From: Methanocalculus sp.
GTDB taxonomy: Archaea; Halobacteriota; Methanomicrobia; Methanomicrobiales; Methanocorpusculaceae
Direction: 5' to 3'
DNA: 38,788 nt
Assembly (NCBI RefSeq): GCF_030651615.1
Contig: NZ_JAUSCG010000107.1
Location: 1 to 38,788 of the forward strand
The notes under the pieces were generated by a model that did not search any database, was not told the DNA's origin, and worked only from the letters and a program-made list of their open reading frames with translations. Shown piece by piece: positions 1-8,611 of the stretch; positions within the stretch are counted from its first letter, which is position 1, and every line of letters begins with the position of its first letter. A program made the translations under genes and the position numbers.

Positions 1-2
1 AT

Positions 3-1676
3 CTATTTCCTCATCAGGAGAGGAGAATCCGTAGAACTACCTGAGCGGAGATACCGCTCAGTAAACATAGCCAGGGTCTCGATCTCATCCATCCTCTTAT
101 CATCACGGATTCGCACGAATCTCGGGAACCTGAGGGTATACCCGGATTCATAATTCGGACTCTTCTGGATCTCGGAGTATCCAACTTCAAAGATAATACC
201 TGGTTCAAAACCGACCTCTTTTCCGGATCTGCTGATGATACGATCGGAGAAGAGATCATAGAGAAGAGCAAGGGTCTCATCGTTGATCCCGGTTGCAACC
301 CGGCTCACAGGAAGGAGGCGCCCCTGATCATCCTGGCAGGCGAGGAGGAAAGAACCGAAGTAATGTGCACGCCGCCCTTCACCCCATTCTCCCCCGATAA
401 CCGCAAGATCTATCGTTTCAACCTCGGGTTTACACTTCACCCAGTGTCTCCCCCTGTTTCCTGGAATATAGGGAGAGTCCGGAACCTTCAGCATGATACC
501 TTCATGCCCGGCATCCAATGCAGAATAATAGAAATCTTCCAATTCTCTGGGATCAGCGGATCTTATCTGTGGTGCGATGCAGCCGGTCAACGCCGCTTCA
601 AGATGGTGCCTCCGTTTCGTGAGCGGAAGATCGATTAAACTCTCACCATCCCGATAGAGGATATCGAAGACATAAGGTATCATCCGGATCTGATCCGCAT
701 GCTCTGCCACATCATGCTTCCTCCGTATCCGTCGGAGAACCGTCTGGAATGGCATGGGACGCCCGTCTTCAATAGCGATCACCTCACCATCCAGGATGAC
801 GTCCCCGGAGATGACCTTTCGGAGTTGTTCAGCGATATCAGGAAGGGCAGTAGTGAGGTCTTCGAGCCTGCGGGAGTAGATTGCCACACGATCACCTGAC
901 AGATGGCACTGAAACCTGCTCCCATCGTATTTGTACTCTGCACAGACCAGACGGGAGCCTTCAGTCATATCCTGAATGGAACCTGCCTGGGCAAGCATCA
1001 TCTTCACCGGTCTGAAGAGTTCGATTACGACGTCCTGCAAAGAATCCGGATCGTACTTTGCGAGCCGCGCCACCTCTCCAAGATCATTCTTCACCTGATG
1101 AGCCCGATTGATAAGATCGGGGCTGAGTGAAAAAGCCTTTGCAATCGCATCCCGGACATTCCCCTCACCGACACCAATCCGTAGTTCCTCAAGCATCAGG
1201 CGGGTGAGGTACCGCCCATCCAGTGGGGAAGCATTTTGGAAGAGGAGACGGATATTCCTCATTTTTTCTTTCTGAGACTTCACACCCCCTGTATCTGCCA
1301 TCCGTTCAAAGATGGCGTGGACATCTGCAAGTGTTAGCTCTTCAGAAGAGAAGAGATGAGACTGCTGTGTCTTTTCCAGAAGAAGGAACGCCTCAACCGC
1401 TTTTCCGGCATCACCGATCTGATTCACAAAGCTGACCAGATCACTCCGTTTTTTTCCACCGACATATGCGACAGCATCATAGAGGAGATTTGGACCAATA
1501 CCCAGGTGAACAGAACTCCAGTCCGGGAAGATCAATCCCCGTATATATCGGACAAAGATCGGGAGATCCTCCTCATCAAGCTCAGGCAGGATACCTGCAA
1601 TGAGATCGATCATCTCAAGGCGGCCGGAGAGCTGTTCGATCTTCTCGCACCAGAGGGCAAACTCAGAAAACAGCAT
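3..1676 (-). CDS. lig: ATP-dependent DNA ligase
   Basis: Seals nicks in duplex DNA in replication and repair, using ATP to form a ligase-AMP intermediate. The 557-residue product has the usual size of archaeal/eukaryotic DNA ligase I. The adenylation motif EYKYDGSR is present with the nucleophilic lysine at about residue 249. Residues 1-230 are the helical N-terminal DNA-binding part; the nucleotidyltransferase core follows, with EGIMLK and WVKCKPE (motifs IV and V) near 394 and 413, then an OB-fold. It is the last gene of a minus-strand run with the NreA and DUF2117 genes, 59 bases after the NreA stop. No strong Shine-Dalgarno precedes the ATG. The gene is complete; the stop lies at bases 3-5. 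Family assignment is very secure. Confidence 0.97.
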   Translation of the reverse strand: MLFSEFALWCEKIEQLSGRLEMIDLIAGILPELDEEDLPIFVRYIRGLIFPDWSSVHLGIGPNLLYDAVAYVGGKKRSDLVSFVNQIGDAGKAVEAFLLLEKTQQSHLFSSEELTLADVHAIFERMADTGGVKSQKEKMRNIRLLFQNASPLDGRYLTRLMLEELRIGVGEGNVRDAIAKAFSLSPDLINRAHQVKNDLGEVARLAKYDPDSLQDVVIELFRPVKMMLAQAGSIQDMTEGSRLVCAEYKYDGSRFQCHLSGDRVAIYSRRLEDLTTALPDIAEQLRKVISGDVILDGEVIAIEDGRPMPFQTVLRRIRRKHDVAEHADQIRMIPYVFDILYRDGESLIDLPLTKRRHHLEAALTGCIAPQIRSADPRELEDFYYSALDAGHEGIMLKVPDSPYIPGNRGRHWVKCKPEVETIDLAVIGGEWGEGRRAHYFGSFLLACQDDQGRLLPVSRVATGINDETLALLYDLFSDRIISRSGKEVGFEPGIIFEVGYSEIQKSPNYESGYTLRFPRFVRIRDDKRMDEIETLAMFTERYLRSGSSTDSPLLMRK

Positions 1677-1735
1677 ACACTCAGTATATCTCTTTTCCAG
1701 GAGGGAATGAAGGTATTGTTTCGGCTCTATTCAGA

Positions 1736-2887
1736 TCAGAAGAAGTCCGCAAAGGTTCTTTGAACCCTGATATCTCTGATGAGATCGGATTTTGGAAGCC
1801 AGAAAGATGAACCAAGGAGAGCTGTAACCAGTGTTTCAGCAGATCCGAGATCTTCACATGATACACCCGGAGATCTCATAGCAGCGCGTGTCGCCTCCCG
1901 TATAACCCACGTACCAAGAGGCGCCCAGTAATCTCCCGAGATATCACGAATCACAACCGCCCGTGCAGACCGTCCTCTGGCAATGAGATCTTCAAGGACA
2001 GCAAGGCGTGCAGAATAGTACGCACCGGCGATAGGGGAATATCCCTGCTTCTTCCTACCTTCAGAGTCGACAACCACCACATCATCAGCACCGCCGAAGA
2101 GAGATTGCTTCTGCCACCGCTCGATCATCTCGAATCTGAAGTCAGATGAAGGTACAAGGATAACAACAATCCTGTTCCCATGCAAGAGTGCTGAGTGAAC
2201 AGTCACTCCCTGAAGTGGTGAAGATCGCTCAACCTGTTTTCTGAGATTGAGAGAGACCATATCATCAACAGCAGTGATCGCCCAGCGGGTCGGGACAAAG
2301 CGCCTCTTTGACCCAAGAAGTCCTGCTGTGAGGAGACCACTCACCCGATAAACATCAATACCTCCTTTAAAAAGAGCAGATACTGCCTCTGTTGCCCGTA
2401 CATCCGTATCTGAGGTGTATCGATCAACGATCGGCTCAACCACGGCGTTATCGAGGATATCAACTTTTGAGAGTGTCCCCTGAAGACCTATGGGGGCTAC
2501 AGTTCCATCAAAGGAGAGATCAAAGCGGACCGGTTTTTCAAACCGTGCCTCAACATCAAGTGGCTTCTTAGAAAGGGCCACCTCCTGTGCTTTTTCAAGA
2601 ATAGACGCAACCGGCTGAGATCCCCTGATTGTACGTGAGCGGATAGAGACTATATCGTCTATCCCAAGCCCTCTGGCCACCCAGTCTGTCGGAGTATCGG
2701 AATCCCGGAGGAGGAGCGGACCTCCGACAACACGTGGGTATCCGCCGCTGCCGATGAAGATCGAAGGGGACGGACCCATGTACTCAGACACCGGTAACAG
2801 ATTCGTCTGTGCATAAAAACGCTGCATAATCGGGCATTTGGGAAGGCCGCAGAGCCCTTTCCCTTTACATTCGGCACACCGTATCAC
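1736..2887 (-). CDS. nreA: NreA-like DNA repair protein with C-terminal PIP box
   Basis: 383 residues. The N-terminus (CAECKGKGLCGLPKCP, residues 4-19) is a cysteine cluster likely to bind metal. The body matches my knowledge of the archaeal Nre family, implicated in DNA-damage repair together with the PCNA sliding clamp. The last residues, QRTFADFF, form a PCNA-interacting (PIP) box of the type Q-x-x-h-x-x-F-F, exactly at the C-terminus as known for NreA. The start is GTG; it overlaps the stop of the upstream DUF2117 gene by four bases (GTGA), so translation is probably coupled. The DNA ligase gene follows 59 bases downstream, which fits a repair role. The biochemical activity of the family is not known to me. 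Confidence 0.88.
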   Translation of the reverse strand: MIRCAECKGKGLCGLPKCPIMQRFYAQTNLLPVSEYMGPSPSIFIGSGGYPRVVGGPLLLRDSDTPTDWVARGLGIDDIVSIRSRTIRGSQPVASILEKAQEVALSKKPLDVEARFEKPVRFDLSFDGTVAPIGLQGTLSKVDILDNAVVEPIVDRYTSDTDVRATEAVSALFKGGIDVYRVSGLLTAGLLGSKRRFVPTRWAITAVDDMVSLNLRKQVERSSPLQGVTVHSALLHGNRIVVILVPSSDFRFEMIERWQKQSLFGGADDVVVVDSEGRKKQGYSPIAGAYYSARLAVLEDLIARGRSARAVVIRDISGDYWAPLGTWVIREATRAAMRSPGVSCEDLGSAETLVTALLGSSFWLPKSDLIRDIRVQRTFADFF

Positions 2888-3915
2888 CGGTTATCCCTCA
2901 CCACACGGATGCAGTCTGAGAACTGATGTAGAAGAGACGAGACGAATGTATCCCAGCTGATGTCATCCTGATCCGGAACTGACGCCGCAATTTCACGGCC
3001 GATCAGATCATCAGTTCCGGACGTGACAATGGTGATCACAGAACCCGGCGCATATGCTTCCGGTATGATGCCATCTGCATCTCCATCGGTTATGCCAAAG
3101 ATCGGGACGCCTGCAACAGCCCCGATATGACCACATACAGCGGTTGTATCATCCCCGATTGTAATAATTCCACAGATTTCGGGGGTGATGATCCGGTACG
3201 TATCGATGGCGGTATGATCGATGACCGCAACCCTTCCACAACGCGGAGCCAGCCTGACCAGATTATGAGGGACAATGGATCTGACCATACCACTTTTGCA
3301 CCATGCACGATCAAGCGGCGGACAGCCGAGTGCCTGTAGCTTCTCGATTCCATGGGGCTTCAGGGTGATCCCCCGTATCGGAACAAGTCTTCCATCCACA
3401 ACCGAGATGACCGCCTCTTCTGCTGTAGCATACCCGATTGTTATCCCTTCAACCATGACCGGCTCTCCCGGGAGACATCCGCATATCAAACGGATCTCCT
3501 GTCCGTCACCCTGAGTTGATTGCAGCTCAATTATCCGATACCCTGTTCTATCTGAAATAAAGTCGGCTAGTTCCCGATCACCATCATTCCAGAGGTAGCA
3601 GATCCCGTCTGAGCATTCGATATGGACGAGACCACCGCTGATACGTGAGGCAACGATATCACCAAACCGTCTTCCCGAAACAGGAGTCTTCCCGCGGTTG
3701 ACGAGGGCAACATCCCCTTCAATGCGATTCATGACAAGAGATGGGGGGGTATTCGCATAGGTTACCGGCAGGCCGCTCTGTGCTGCGGCAGTCCTCCCCA
3801 TCACTCCTGCAACAACAAGATTCACGGGATTGAGCAGATGAGTGATCCGATCTGCATCCCCTTCGTCAAAGACGGCAGGGCCGTGGAATATGCAGGTGAG
3901 AGATCGGGAGTACAT
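2884..3915 (-). CDS. DUF2117 family protein
   Basis: 343 residues, no signal peptide or membrane segment. The opening (FHGPAVFDEGDADRITHLL) and the segments NLVVAGVMGRTAAAQSGLP and VSGRRFGDIVASRI resemble the DUF2117 family, which I know mainly from methanogens and whose function is not established. The many short beta/alpha stretches and glycine-rich turns suggest a nucleotide- or cofactor-binding fold, but I see no catalytic motif. It is the first gene of the operon with NreA and DNA ligase. A TATA-like AATAAATG lies about 20 bases before the ATG and there is no Shine-Dalgarno, so the transcript may be leaderless. Being first in a repair operon is the only hint to its role. Confidence 0.75.
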   Translation of the reverse strand: MYSRSLTCIFHGPAVFDEGDADRITHLLNPVNLVVAGVMGRTAAAQSGLPVTYANTPPSLVMNRIEGDVALVNRGKTPVSGRRFGDIVASRISGGLVHIECSDGICYLWNDGDRELADFISDRTGYRIIELQSTQGDGQEIRLICGCLPGEPVMVEGITIGYATAEEAVISVVDGRLVPIRGITLKPHGIEKLQALGCPPLDRAWCKSGMVRSIVPHNLVRLAPRCGRVAVIDHTAIDTYRIITPEICGIITIGDDTTAVCGHIGAVAGVPIFGITDGDADGIIPEAYAPGSVITIVTSGTDDLIGREIAASVPDQDDISWDTFVSSLLHQFSDCIRVVRDNR

Positions 3916-4237
3916 CAGGTACTATTTCATTTATTGGCAGATAGCACCTTTGATTGGTATTACCTGATTAGTAAAAAGTATTATTAGTAACAGAAGTACA
4001 CACTAATATGTCCCATCGGGGCACACCATCCAGACCGGGCGCGTCAATTATTTGGCACGTTCCACACCTTAGCACCGGATCTGGAAGCCACCCCTTCATA
4101 CAGGCGGCAACCAGATCCACTGATCTCTTATCGTACGCACCCGGCAATGGAAAATCCCACAGGATACATACTGCACATATCCCACACCGTCTCTTTTATT
4201 GGCATCTACTGTAAGTAGGTATCATGAGGTGTTGCTG
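3916..4237. other. Intergenic region with Cys-rich minus-strand open frame
   Basis: About 320 bases between divergent genes. The minus strand is open from 4195 down to a TAA at 3968-3970 and encodes 75 residues with CGIC, AVC and LRCGTCQI clusters, but it has no ATG near its N-terminal end; the first in-frame ATG (MKGWLPD) comes late. In a second frame ATG CCA ATA AAA GAG runs for 25 codons and then stops, so a frameshifted small Cys-rich gene is possible. The plus strand is also open (4008-4214, 68 codons) but its product is rich in His, Pro and Ser as antisense frames often are. The ends hold the promoters of the flanking genes. Confidence 0.35.
4193..4231 (+). promoter_or_regulatory. TATA box, inverted repeat and RBS of the ercA-like operon
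   Basis: CTTTTATTGG at 4193-4202 is a good archaeal TATA box. Transcription would begin near 4221-4225, just ahead of a GAGGTG Shine-Dalgarno (4226-4231) that lies six bases before the ATG at 4238. A perfect 5-base inverted repeat, CTACT-GTA-AGTAG, occupies 4206-4218 between TATA box and expected start site, a position where a bound regulator would block initiation. Operator function is inference. Confidence 0.5.
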
Positions 4238-5392
4238 ATGTCATCCCTTACACTCAGGAAGTTTGTGATGCCCGAGGTGGTCTTTGGAGAAGGGGCACGC
4301 AGACAGGCTGTTCAGTATCTAGATAATCTGGGAGTAAATCACGCTCTTCTGGTAACCGATCCGGGGGTCATTGCATCGGGGTGGATAGCCGAAATTGCTG
4401 CTGCCTCTGAGGCTGAGGGGATAGCAGTCTCGATCTTCAGCAAGATCTCTGAAAACCCACGGACCAATGAGGTGGAGTCAGGAGCACAGGTATATCGAAG
4501 AAACGATTGTAATGGCATCCTCGCCATCGGAGGAGGCAGTTCGATGGACTGTGCAAAGGGGATTGCCATACTATCCACAAATGGCGGGGAGATCCGGAAT
4601 TATGAAGGGGTTGACCAGATTCCCCATATGGGACCTCCGCTCATCTGTATCCCGACAACTGCTGGAAGTTCCGCTGACATCTCACAATTTGCCGTTATTA
4701 CTGATCGGAATAAAAAGAAGAAGTTTGGTATCATCAGTAAAACGATTATACCGGACGTCTCTCTCGTCGATCCGGATATGTTATCTACACTGCCCCGATC
4801 ATACATTGCATACTGTGGTTTTGATGCCCTTACACATGCAATTGAGGCATACGTATCAACCGGCAGTTCCCATCTCACTGACCTCCATGCTCTGGAGGCG
4901 ATACGTCTGATTAAAGATGCTCTCCCCCGTGTATACAAGAATAAAGACGATGCAGAAGGCACCCGGTTTATGGCTCTTGGAAGCCTTCATGCGGGTATTG
5001 CCTTCTCAAATGCCAGTCTTGGTCTGGTACATGCGATGGCCCATCCACTCAGTGGGGTTTACGATCTGCTACACGGTGAGATGAACTCCCTGCTCCTGCC
5101 ACATATTATTCGGTATAACTTTGAATCATCCAGATCACGATATGAGCAGATAGCCATGACACTGGGAGTACCTGAAGACGAAATTTCCCGTGAGGGGGTT
5201 GAAGCTCTTATCAATGTGCTTGGGGAGATTGCCGAAGATGTCGGGATCACCGGAACCCTCAGCGATCGTGGTGTGATGAAGCGGGATATCCCGACTCTTG
5301 CTGACTTTGCGGTTGTTGATGGCTGTATCGTAACAAACCCACGATTACCGACATGGGAGGAGGTTACACAAATCTATGAGAAGGCGCTCTGA
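4238..5392 (+). CDS. ercA: Iron-containing alcohol dehydrogenase, ErcA-like
   Basis: Group III (iron) alcohol dehydrogenase, 384 residues from the ATG at 4238, chosen because GAGGTG precedes it by six bases. An N-terminal Rossmann-like part carries GGGSSMDCAKG (98-108). All four metal ligands appear present: D196, H200, H265 and H279. Several stretches (LRKFVMPEVVFG, MDCAKGIAILSTNGG, PTTAGSSADISQFAVI, LGLVHAMAHPLSG) recall the ErcA subgroup rather than fermentative enzymes. ErcA is known in Pseudomonas as a regulatory dehydrogenase-like protein of ethanol oxidation, encoded next to a sensor kinase. Here too the next gene is a histidine kinase, whose ATG lies inside this gene (17-base overlap). 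The protein may report alcohol or aldehyde to the kinase or act as a true dehydrogenase; the sequence cannot decide. Confidence 0.85.
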   Translation: MSSLTLRKFVMPEVVFGEGARRQAVQYLDNLGVNHALLVTDPGVIASGWIAEIAAASEAEGIAVSIFSKISENPRTNEVESGAQVYRRNDCNGILAIGGGSSMDCAKGIAILSTNGGEIRNYEGVDQIPHMGPPLICIPTTAGSSADISQFAVITDRNKKKKFGIISKTIIPDVSLVDPDMLSTLPRSYIAYCGFDALTHAIEAYVSTGSSHLTDLHALEAIRLIKDALPRVYKNKDDAEGTRFMALGSLHAGIAFSNASLGLVHAMAHPLSGVYDLLHGEMNSLLLPHIIRYNFESSRSRYEQIAMTLGVPEDEISREGVEALINVLGEIAEDVGITGTLSDRGVMKRDIPTLADFAVVDGCIVTNPRLPTWEEVTQIYEKAL

Positions 5393-7076
5393 AATTTCAA
5401 ATGATGAACAGTCTGCATTACGGGAGAGGATTCTTGGGTTTGGAGAAGCCTCATTTCGCAAGAGTTACTACCCTGAGCTCCGCGTCCGTCTTCTTGAGCT
5501 TGAGCGGTTCCGGTTCACCCTTGACCAGATCAATGTCGGCATTATGATCCTCGATAGCCGGGATGGAACCATCGTCGATCTCAATGAAGAGACCTGCACC
5601 ATCCTGGGAGGGAGACGGGAGGAGCTCATCGGAGCGAAATTTCAGAACTCCTCTGAGGTTACAGCTCGTATGTACGAGAAGATGAGAAGAGGAGAGGAGG
5701 AGGTGGCGATCTATGAAGAGATCCATCAATCAACCGGATCACCCTACTCAGTCGAAATCACCACCCATCAGGCAACCTTCGGAGGAGAAGAGTACCAGAT
5801 TGTGATCATTCGCGACATCACGTCACAGAGATCGGCCGAACAGGCTCTGATCCGGACACGTGATCTCTTTGAGGCGATCATCAGAATCAGTCATATGCAG
5901 GATGCATCAGAGAAGAGCATCCTGTCTTCAGCACTTATGATCGCTGTATCGATCACACAGAGCAGCGGCGGAATGTGTGGAGTCATATCCCCGGATAAAC
6001 GGCTCTTCACCATTTATTACTATCAGAATGGGGGAGAAGTGGCTTATACAATCTCCCCTTTTGGGAAGAACGGCCCCTGGGAGTCGATCATCAGAGGTGA
6101 TGAGTGGATCGGGCAGCCTATCGGGAAGAGGTTGGATCTCCCGATAATGGAAGGGGATCAGATCGTTGCGATCATCACCCTGACAGAAAAAAAAGGCAGA
6201 TATACTGATCTTGATATCCGGCAGATCACCTATCTGGGAAATGCACTCTGGCAGATCATCCTCCGTCATAGGGCAGAGGATGGACTCCTCCGGTTGAATG
6301 AAGAGCTTGAGGGGAGGGTCGAGCGGAGGACACGGGAGCTTGAAGCGGCGAACCGTGAACTCGAAGCCTTCACCTATTCGGTCTCCCATGATCTCAGAAC
6401 CCCGCTCAGAGCAGTCGATGGCTTCTCTCTTGCACTTATGGAGGATTTTGGAGAGACACTCCCTGCTGAGGCAGAGCAGTATCTGAAACGGATTCGCCTC
6501 GCATCACAGCGGATGGGAGATCTCATCGATGATCTTCTTCTTCTCTCCCGAATCAGCAGGACCGAGCTCAGTCGCGGGACATTCTCACTCTCTGATCTTG
6601 CTATGGAGGTGGTCGCTGAGATCGAACTGAATAACCCCGGAAGGAGTGTTGCCATCACCATTGAAGAAAACATGGTTGTTTCTGCTGACCGAAGGATGAT
6701 CCGGATCGTTCTTGAGAATCTCTTTGGAAACGCATGGAAATTTACTCTCAAGAAAGAGAAGGCGGATATCACCTTCAGATCACGGAGTGACGGGATCACA
6801 ACCACCTACATCATCTCAGATAACGGTGCTGGCTTTGATATGACCTATGCCAGAAAACTCTTCATCCCTTTCTCCCGACTCCATACGAGCGAAGAGTTTT
6901 CGGGAACCGGGATCGGCCTTGCCACAGTCTCCCGTATCATCCAGAAGCATGGCGGTTCAATCAGAGCCGAAGGGGTGCCCGGCATGGGTGCAACCTTTTA
7001 TTTCACTCTGGGCTCAAACAGAAAGTACCCCGAGGAGAGGACCCGTGATGACGAAAGGAACAATCCTGCTTGTTGA
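5376..7076 (+). CDS. Soluble PAS sensor histidine kinase
   Basis: 566 residues with no membrane segment, so a cytoplasmic sensor. Order: a PAS domain (about 45-150, ending VIIRDITSQR), a GAF-like segment (about 160-295), a coiled coil (305-332), HisKA with H-box YSVSHDLRTPLRAV (phosphorylated H338), then HATPase_c with N-box (N448-N452), DNGAGFD (482-488) and GTGIGLA (510-516). The DLRTPLRAVDGF H-box is typical of cyanobacterial phytochrome-like kinases and their archaeal relatives, which pair with small CheY-like regulators such as the next gene. The ATG lies inside the ercA-like gene and a GGAGGAGG run ends 12 bases before it. The GAF-like part has no bilin-binding Cys I can identify. The ligand is unknown. 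Confidence 0.93.
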   Translation: MRRRSEISNDEQSALRERILGFGEASFRKSYYPELRVRLLELERFRFTLDQINVGIMILDSRDGTIVDLNEETCTILGGRREELIGAKFQNSSEVTARMYEKMRRGEEEVAIYEEIHQSTGSPYSVEITTHQATFGGEEYQIVIIRDITSQRSAEQALIRTRDLFEAIIRISHMQDASEKSILSSALMIAVSITQSSGGMCGVISPDKRLFTIYYYQNGGEVAYTISPFGKNGPWESIIRGDEWIGQPIGKRLDLPIMEGDQIVAIITLTEKKGRYTDLDIRQITYLGNALWQIILRHRAEDGLLRLNEELEGRVERRTRELEAANRELEAFTYSVSHDLRTPLRAVDGFSLALMEDFGETLPAEAEQYLKRIRLASQRMGDLIDDLLLLSRISRTELSRGTFSLSDLAMEVVAEIELNNPGRSVAITIEENMVVSADRRMIRIVLENLFGNAWKFTLKKEKADITFRSRSDGITTTYIISDNGAGFDMTYARKLFIPFSRLHTSEEFSGTGIGLATVSRIIQKHGGSIRAEGVPGMGATFYFTLGSNRKYPEERTRDDERNNPAC

Positions 7077-7488
7077 AGATAACCGTGACGACGAGCTCTT
7101 AACACTCAGAGCTTTTTCGAAGAACAGGATTGCCAATCCGATCGCAGTCGTCCGCGATGGTGAGGAGGCACTTGATTACCTCTTCGCCAGAGGCTCATTT
7201 GCAGAGAGAGATACACAGGACCAGCCAACCATCATCCTCCTCGATCTGAAACTACCAAAACTGAATGGCCATGAGGTACTGAAGGCGATCAGAGAGGAGG
7301 AGACGACAAAACTGATTCCGGTGATCATCCTGACAACCTCGCTTGAAGATGAAGATGTCATCAGGAGCTATGAGCTTGGAGCAAACAGCTACATCCGAAA
7401 GCCGGTCGATTTTTCAGAGTTTGTCTCGGCGGTACAGATGCTTGGAACATACTGGCTCCTCCTGAATAAGAGCCCGCAGTCAAGGTGA
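7048..7488 (+). CDS. CheY-like single-domain response regulator (Rcp1 type)
   Basis: 146 residues: a single receiver domain without output domain. Acidic pocket E10/D11, phospho-acceptor D66 (ILLDLKLPKLNG), switch T97 and K118 are all present. The long insertion around residues 47-60 and the LPKLNG loop resemble Rcp1, the regulator of cyanobacterial phytochrome kinases. The ATG at 7048 is preceded by GAGGAGAGG with a seven-base gap and lies 29 bases inside the kinase gene, so the two are translationally coupled and almost certainly partners. The frame is open far upstream within the kinase gene, but that part is antisense-like filler in another frame. The downstream target is probably another protein, since no DNA-binding domain exists. 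Confidence 0.93.
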   Translation: MTKGTILLVEDNRDDELLTLRAFSKNRIANPIAVVRDGEEALDYLFARGSFAERDTQDQPTIILLDLKLPKLNGHEVLKAIREEETTKLIPVIILTTSLEDEDVIRSYELGANSYIRKPVDFSEFVSAVQMLGTYWLLLNKSPQSR

Positions 7489-7492
7489 TATC

Positions 7493-8509
7493 ATGATGGA
7501 TCGGATGCTTCGGGTACTTATCGCTGAAGATACAGAGGATGATGCACTCCTCCTTATCCGTGCACTCAGACAGGGGGGATTCACCCCGGATGCAACAAGG
7601 ATATGGACAGAAGAAGGGTTGCGTTCAGCTCTTGAAGGTTCAGCATGGGACATAATCCTTTCAGATTACCATATGCCGGGTTTTGGAGGTGATCGGGTGA
7701 TCGACATCACCCGGGAGAAGGGGTTTGATACACCGATCATCATCGTATCCGGCGCCATCGGGGAGGAGGCGGCGGTCTCCCTGATGAAGTGCGGTGCGGA
7801 TGACTATGTGATGAAAGACAACCTCGTCCGCCTTAGCACCTCGGTGAGTCGTGCATTGAAAGAGGCTGAGGACCGGGTGGAGAGGAGAAGAGCTGAAGAA
7901 GCACTTCTGGACTCCGAGGAGCGGTACAGAAGCCTTGTGCAACAGATATCAGAGGGTATCCTCATCATCAATGGAGAGACCGGAGAGATCATCGAATCGA
8001 ATGAGAAGATATGTGATATTCTGAGGTACACAGACGAAGAACTTCACTCAATGACCATTGAAGAGATCGGCGGGGGATTGCTCCTCCAGAAGAGGGGGAG
8101 GGCCATTGAAGAAGTATTCGAACGAAGGGACGGTCAAACCATCGACCTTGAGATAAGCATCAACCCAATCTCAATCAAAGGATACAAAAAGGTGGTCTGT
8201 GCAGTCATCCGTGATATCACCGAACAGAAAGAGCTTGAACGGGATCAGGTGAAGGCATTCCTCCAGATCGATAAGAACATTGAACAGTTTGCCATACTTG
8301 CCGACCATATCAGAAACCCACTCCAGGTTATTATGGGGTATTCGCTCCTCTCCGAAGATCCAACAGCTCAGGAGATCCTTCAGCAGGTAGACCGGATCAA
8401 CGACATTATCAAACGCCTCGACCACGGATGGATCGATTCGGAGAATGTGAGGCGGTTCCTCAGGAGAAATTATGGGATCGGTGATGAGTCCCCCGGCCTT
8501 AATCAATGA
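7493..8509 (+). CDS. Receiver-PAS protein with H-box-like tail lacking an ATPase domain
   Basis: 338 residues. A receiver domain (5-122, D58 in ILSDYHMPG) is followed by a coiled coil and a PAS domain (about 138-247, ending VIRDITEQKELE), then a roughly 80-residue tail with ILADHIRNPLQVIMGY (H272) resembling a kinase dimerisation/H-box, and RLDHGWIDSENVRRFLRR. There is no N-box or glycine-rich ATP lid, so the protein cannot be a kinase by itself. This tail recurs, as I recall, in Methanomicrobiales signalling proteins. It could accept phosphate on D58 from the upstream kinase and relay it through H272 or simply signal by dimerisation. The gene begins four bases after the previous stop, with AAGGTGAT as ribosome site, and ends the operon. 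Confidence 0.85.
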   Translation: MMDRMLRVLIAEDTEDDALLLIRALRQGGFTPDATRIWTEEGLRSALEGSAWDIILSDYHMPGFGGDRVIDITREKGFDTPIIIVSGAIGEEAAVSLMKCGADDYVMKDNLVRLSTSVSRALKEAEDRVERRRAEEALLDSEERYRSLVQQISEGILIINGETGEIIESNEKICDILRYTDEELHSMTIEEIGGGLLLQKRGRAIEEVFERRDGQTIDLEISINPISIKGYKKVVCAVIRDITEQKELERDQVKAFLQIDKNIEQFAILADHIRNPLQVIMGYSLLSEDPTAQEILQQVDRINDIIKRLDHGWIDSENVRRFLRRNYGIGDESPGLNQ

Positions 8510-8611
8510 AGAAGCAACCGACCTATCATATCTTTGCGCCTTAGCGTGAGCATCGATATACATCATAGGAGATGGAGTTTCATGCAGAGAGGCTGTCCTC
8601 ATACACCACCA

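Noticed and set aside
1681..1866. 61-codon minus-strand frame at the nreA-lig junction
   Set aside because: Overlaps the conserved end of nreA in another frame and shows no features.
4008..4214. 68-codon plus-strand frame before the ercA-like gene
   Set aside because: His/Pro/Ser-rich product without motif; runs over the TATA box of the next operon. The minus-strand frame is more protein-like.
6847..7047. N-terminal extension of the CheY-like regulator frame
   Set aside because: Overlaps the conserved C-terminus of the kinase in another frame; ATG 7048 with a strong ribosome site starts the receiver domain.
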